IMG/VR virus record: IMGVR_UViG_3300046689_000416
Span: 1 to 50,151 of that record
From: a virus
Length of the DNA stretch: 50,151 nt
Reading direction: 5' to 3' (one strand)
The position numbers and the translations under genes are program-made. The stretch's first letter is position 1; each line of letters begins with the position of its first letter. Positions 47,897-50,151 of this stretch are shown piece after piece. A model generated the notes under the pieces. It saw only the letters and a program-made list of their open reading frames with translations. It was not told the origin of the DNA and ran no database searches.

Positions 47897-48478
47897 ATGG
47901 GACCGATTGCCACTGAGGTCGTGGATGGGGTACTCACGAAGCTGACCGAGGGGGCCATCCCCGTCAAGCCGGCCGGCGAGCCATTCACCGTCGTACCGGC
48001 CGCTCCGGTACCGACTTACCCGGGCGTGGCACCCGCCGGGGCACCCATTGCGACACCGCAGCCGGTCTACGTGAAGACCGACCCGAATTCGTGGTGGGGC
48101 ACAAGCCCGATGGCCACACGGCTTTTTCAGGGCGGTGCGATCGCTGTTGTCGTAAGCGCGTTCTGGCTCATGCTCCGGGATAAACTCGGCAGCGATACAG
48201 ACGGCCGGCAAGCGGCGGCAGCGGCCCAGGTGACGACTCAGACCGCGTTGATCGACGCCTTCAAATCCGCCCAGGCCGACCGGACCGAGGAGGCTCGGAG
48301 TTTGAATCAGTCCTTGCTCACTACCCAAAAGGACATTCAGTTGGAGATTCGTTCGCTGGCGGATCTCGTCAAAGCCCAAACCAGAGTCCTCGAAAAGCTG
48401 GAAGCCAAGATCGACGGGCGGAAAGAGGAGAACGCTACTCCACCGGCGACAGGCAACCGTCCAGGAGGATCAGAGTAA
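47897..48478 (+). CDS. single-pass membrane protein with periplasmic-type coiled coil
   Basis: 193 residues; ATG at 47897 with AAGGGG. A Pro/Ala-rich N-terminal part, one membrane segment (LFQGGAIAVVVSAFWLML, near residues 76-93), then a coiled coil (QSLLTTQKDIQLEIRSLADL, VKAQTRVLEKLEAKIDGRKE). Layout is like a spanin or accessory lysis protein, following the holin-like gene. Its last 44 bp are overlapped by the opposite-strand lipoprotein gene. Confidence 0.6.
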   Translation: MGPIATEVVDGVLTKLTEGAIPVKPAGEPFTVVPAAPVPTYPGVAPAGAPIATPQPVYVKTDPNSWWGTSPMATRLFQGGAIAVVVSAFWLMLRDKLGSDTDGRQAAAAAQVTTQTALIDAFKSAQADRTEEARSLNQSLLTTQKDIQLEIRSLADLVKAQTRVLEKLEAKIDGRKEENATPPATGNRPGGSE

Positions 48479-48836
48479 ATGGCACGTCCGGCAGCCCGCG
48501 ATCGCCGGGTGAAGTCTCGGCCCTGTCGACCCGAGCCGTGCAAATGTACCTGCCCGGAACCGGCAGCGGCTTGTCGGGCGGCAAGTAGATCCGGACGATG
48601 GGTTCGTAAGTCAGGGCGAGTCTGCGGCAAACGGAATGGTTGACCACGTCCGCGTCGGTTACAGTGACGATCACCTTCACGATCAGACCCCGATAAATAT
48701 CCGACTTCGGTGTGTGCCGGTGGGCGTCGATCAGATCGCCCATCGTCACGGCTAAGGGTTGTGGCGGCGGCGCAGTTGAAGAACTGCTGCAACTGACGCA
48801 ATATGAGACCAGGCCTATCAAAAGGAGACGCTTCAT
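48435..48836 (-). CDS. opposite-strand predicted lipoprotein
   Basis: 133 residues; ATG at 48836 with GGGAGGA upstream on the minus strand. Signal peptide MKRLLLIGLVSYCVSCSSSS has a lipobox-like Cys at residue 13 or 16, then a Pro/Ser linker and a beta-type domain (SDIYRGLIVKVIVTVTDADV, RIYLPPDKPLPVPGRYICTA) that could be an OB-like fold. It is the only minus-strand gene in the late region and its start codon overlaps that of the plus-strand neighbour (CATG). Candidate moron, e.g. superinfection exclusion. Confidence 0.62.
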   Translation of the reverse strand: MKRLLLIGLVSYCVSCSSSSTAPPPQPLAVTMGDLIDAHRHTPKSDIYRGLIVKVIVTVTDADVVNHSVCRRLALTYEPIVRIYLPPDKPLPVPGRYICTARVDRAETSPGDRGLPDVPFTLILLDGCLSPVE

Positions 48837-49122
48837 GGGCTGTAGTCCTCCCGGCTTTGAGAAACACGAAGAAAGTGTAACTGTTCCGGGCGGCAGGACG
48901 TTCCGAAGGACGTCTTACCGTTCGTTGCCGAAGGTTAAGGCCGGTGCCGACGAGCCGCCTGATCCCTGTGCGACGAGCGTCAACCAGCCGGGGATTGGGG
49001 TGCCGGCCGGGTCGATCGCCTTCGTCCAGAACGACGGGACGATCGGGTATCTGGGGCCGGGAGACCCGGGTGATCGTCTGAGGATTGCCAGCGACGGGAT
49101 GCCGATCTGGTCGCCGGTCTAA
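48835..49122 (+). CDS. small structural-type protein
   Basis: 95 residues; ATG at 48835 with AAAGGAG. GCSPPGFEKHEESVTVPGGR then VPAGSIAFVQNDGTIGYLGP and GDRLRIASDGMPIWSPV: a short beta domain with the GDxGTIxYLGPG pattern of phage appendage proteins. Transcribed divergently from the lipoprotein gene with overlapping ATG codons. Confidence 0.6.
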   Translation: MGCSPPGFEKHEESVTVPGGRTFRRTSYRSLPKVKAGADEPPDPCATSVNQPGIGVPAGSIAFVQNDGTIGYLGPGDPGDRLRIASDGMPIWSPV

Positions 49123-49159
49123 TAGAAAGCCATCGTAAATTCACTTCTCGGGAGATTTC

Positions 49160-49561
49160 ATGGCCACGCCCGCGACTTCCTGGCCGGTTGTCAGTTACCC
49201 GAATCCCAACCCGACGTGGCTGCTCGAAGGAACCCGCGGCAACAAGACGCTGACCGTCGTCGGCGTGGCCGCGATCCGGGACAGCAGCGACTACTTCATT
49301 CACTCGGCGCATTCCGTTGACGGTGCGCCGATCGTCAACATCTCTCCGTACGGCGACGTCACCCGGTACGACTCCCTCACTCTCAACACCGTCGGGGACG
49401 AACAGGAAGACGGATCGTGGGAGTGGAAAACCTACTTCTGGCTCACTTGTTCACTGGGTTCCCTGTACGACGACGGCCCGATCGGTTGCAAAGTCCGATT
49501 CACCGGCACCCACGAAGGCGAGCGGGTGGACGTGGACTCGCCGCCCGCTCAGTTCGTTTAG
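49160..49561 (+). CDS. beta-rich virion protein, unknown
   Basis: 133 residues; ATG at 49160 with GGGAG. Segments WLLEGTRGNKTLTVVGVAAI, DVTRYDSLTLNTVGDEQEDG, SWEWKTYFWLTCSLGSLYDD form an all-beta single domain. No signal peptide. Placed between structural genes at the right end. Confidence 0.6.
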   Translation: MATPATSWPVVSYPNPNPTWLLEGTRGNKTLTVVGVAAIRDSSDYFIHSAHSVDGAPIVNISPYGDVTRYDSLTLNTVGDEQEDGSWEWKTYFWLTCSLGSLYDDGPIGCKVRFTGTHEGERVDVDSPPAQFV

Positions 49562-49597
49562 TCCGATAGGTTTTCCCCATCTTTCCCCGAGGTGCCC

Positions 49598-50151
49598 ATG
49601 CCGAACTACTGGTACACCGACACGTTGGAGGACTACGAGATAGACCCGCCGACGGTTCCGGGTGCGGTCACGCCACAATTTCCGGTCCCGATGCTGGGGC
49701 TTGGGCCGGCGCCCCGCTGGCCGCTCGGACCGAAATACATCCGGGAACCGGGATGGCCGGGGGGAACCTTTTCGGGCATCACGTTCGAGGCAATTCCGCC
49801 GCTCATGTGCGTGGACCTCGTGTACGAATTGCCCCCGCCGGTGTTCATGCCCGGCGACCCGATCCCGCCGAACATGCCGCCGGCCTGGGGCGGTCCGTTG
49901 ACCGGGGAATCGGTGAGTGAGGGTGGGGCGCTTCCGGGCGCCAGTGGTGAATACCCCGGAGGCCGCCGACCGCCGTACCGGTTCGAGAAGTGGATGCCGA
50001 ACCCGCAGTGGAACCCGCAGTGTAAAGGACTGCCCAGCGTCTTAGAGAATCCGCCGGTCGGTCAGGGCGGCACTTACGACCCGACCGTTCCGAAACCGGT
50101 CAACGCCCGCATCATCCCCCGGCCGGGGGATGATGCGGGCGTTGACCGGTT
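49598..50151 (+). CDS. N-terminal part of the junction-spanning protein
   Basis: ATG at 49598 with GAGGTG. The frame is open to 50010 and continues at base 2 of the window; the part after 50128 is fold-back sequence and not real coding. The N-terminus is Pro/Gly-rich (PPTVPGAVTPQFPVPMLGLG, EGGALPGASGEYPGGRR) with a Trp-rich end. A near tandem repeat encodes NPQW-NPQC at 49999-50022. No family recognised; structural role assumed from position. Confidence 0.75.
   Translation, partial: MPNYWYTDTLEDYEIDPPTVPGAVTPQFPVPMLGLGPAPRWPLGPKYIREPGWPGGTFSGITFEAIPPLMCVDLVYELPPPVFMPGDPIPPNMPPAWGGPLTGESVSEGGALPGASGEYPGGRRPPYRFEKWMPNPQWNPQCKGLPSVLENPPVGQGGTYDPTVPKPVNARIIPRPGDDAGVDR
50011..50128 (+). repeat. 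118-bp direct terminal repeat, identical to 1-118
   Basis: Bases 50011-50128 equal bases 1-118 exactly, and a reading frame stays open through the joined ends. Indicates a circular or terminally redundant genome of about 50,010 bp, or an assembly overlap of a circular contig. Confidence 0.95.
50094..50151. other. 58-bp perfect palindrome at the contig end
   Basis: Bases 50129-50151 are the reverse complement of 50094-50116, around the natural palindrome CCCCGGCCGGGG (50117-50128, also at 107-118). At 119 the true sequence continues differently. Most likely a fold-back artefact. Confidence 0.85.

Noticed and set aside
1-50151. CRISPR array or insertion sequence
   Set aside because: No regularly spaced repeats and no transposase or terminal inverted repeats were seen; the repeats present are in the control region, leaders and one proline stalk.

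Overview
The window is one complete tailed-phage genome, or very nearly so. The first 118 bases recur at 50011-50128, and one open reading frame leaves the right end and continues in frame at the left end (49598 to 1012, 474 codons). The repeat unit is therefore about 50,010 bp, circular or terminally redundant. The last 23 bases do not continue the unit; they fold back on the preceding sequence and look like an assembly or chimera artefact. Gene content indicates a short-tailed (podovirus-like) phage: terminase, portal, scaffold and capsid genes, an adaptor-like protein, a beta-propeller tail-nozzle candidate and large ejection-type internal proteins, with no recognisable sheath, tube or tape measure. 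High G+C, strong Shine-Dalgarno sites, small exported proteins with CP-type cysteine motifs and a CsrA homologue fit a planctomycete host of the Gemmata kind. That host call is an inference, not proven by the sequence.

Layout. Late genes lie on the plus strand and run from 34110 through the contig end to 17889. Packaging and head genes come first (34110-43024) and end at a strong terminator. A glycosyltransferase/methyltransferase cassette follows (43119-44775), then small proteins, an adaptor-like protein, a beta-helix receptor-binding candidate and holin-like membrane proteins (44750-48478). Next is an opposite-strand lipoprotein gene whose ATG overlaps the ATG of the divergent neighbour, then structural unknowns across the junction. 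The stretch 1052-4444 carries three predicted exported proteins and a papain-like cysteine peptidase. After a second terminator come an S11 (D,D-carboxypeptidase) domain fused to a LamG-like domain, an Ig-like tail protein, the nozzle protein, a fibre protein, and two candidate ejection proteins of 404 and 1459 residues.

The minus-strand early block (33517 down to 17891) holds about 42 small, tightly packed genes, often coupled by ATGA or GTGA overlaps. It can be read as two parts. The promoter-proximal part (29600-33517) has conserved small proteins of unknown function, several preceded by a similar leader. The second part begins with csrA and contains an ERF annealing protein, a YqaJ/lambda-type exonuclease, a ParB-like DNA-binding protein, a Ref-like HNH nuclease, a small C5-methyltransferase-like protein, a DpdA/TGT-like protein and many CxxC zinc-ribbon proteins. 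No DNA polymerase, helicase, primase, RNA polymerase, integrase or repressor was recognised.

The two halves diverge from a 592-bp region (33518-34109) with short AT-rich repeats at roughly helical spacing, a pair of CCCCGTTTTT repeats, and two 26-bp direct repeats flanking a 23-bp palindrome. A 22-bp copy of the palindrome lies inside the coding sequence of the ParB-like gene. The simplest model is that this region is the origin and/or the early-late switch and that the ParB-like protein binds it.
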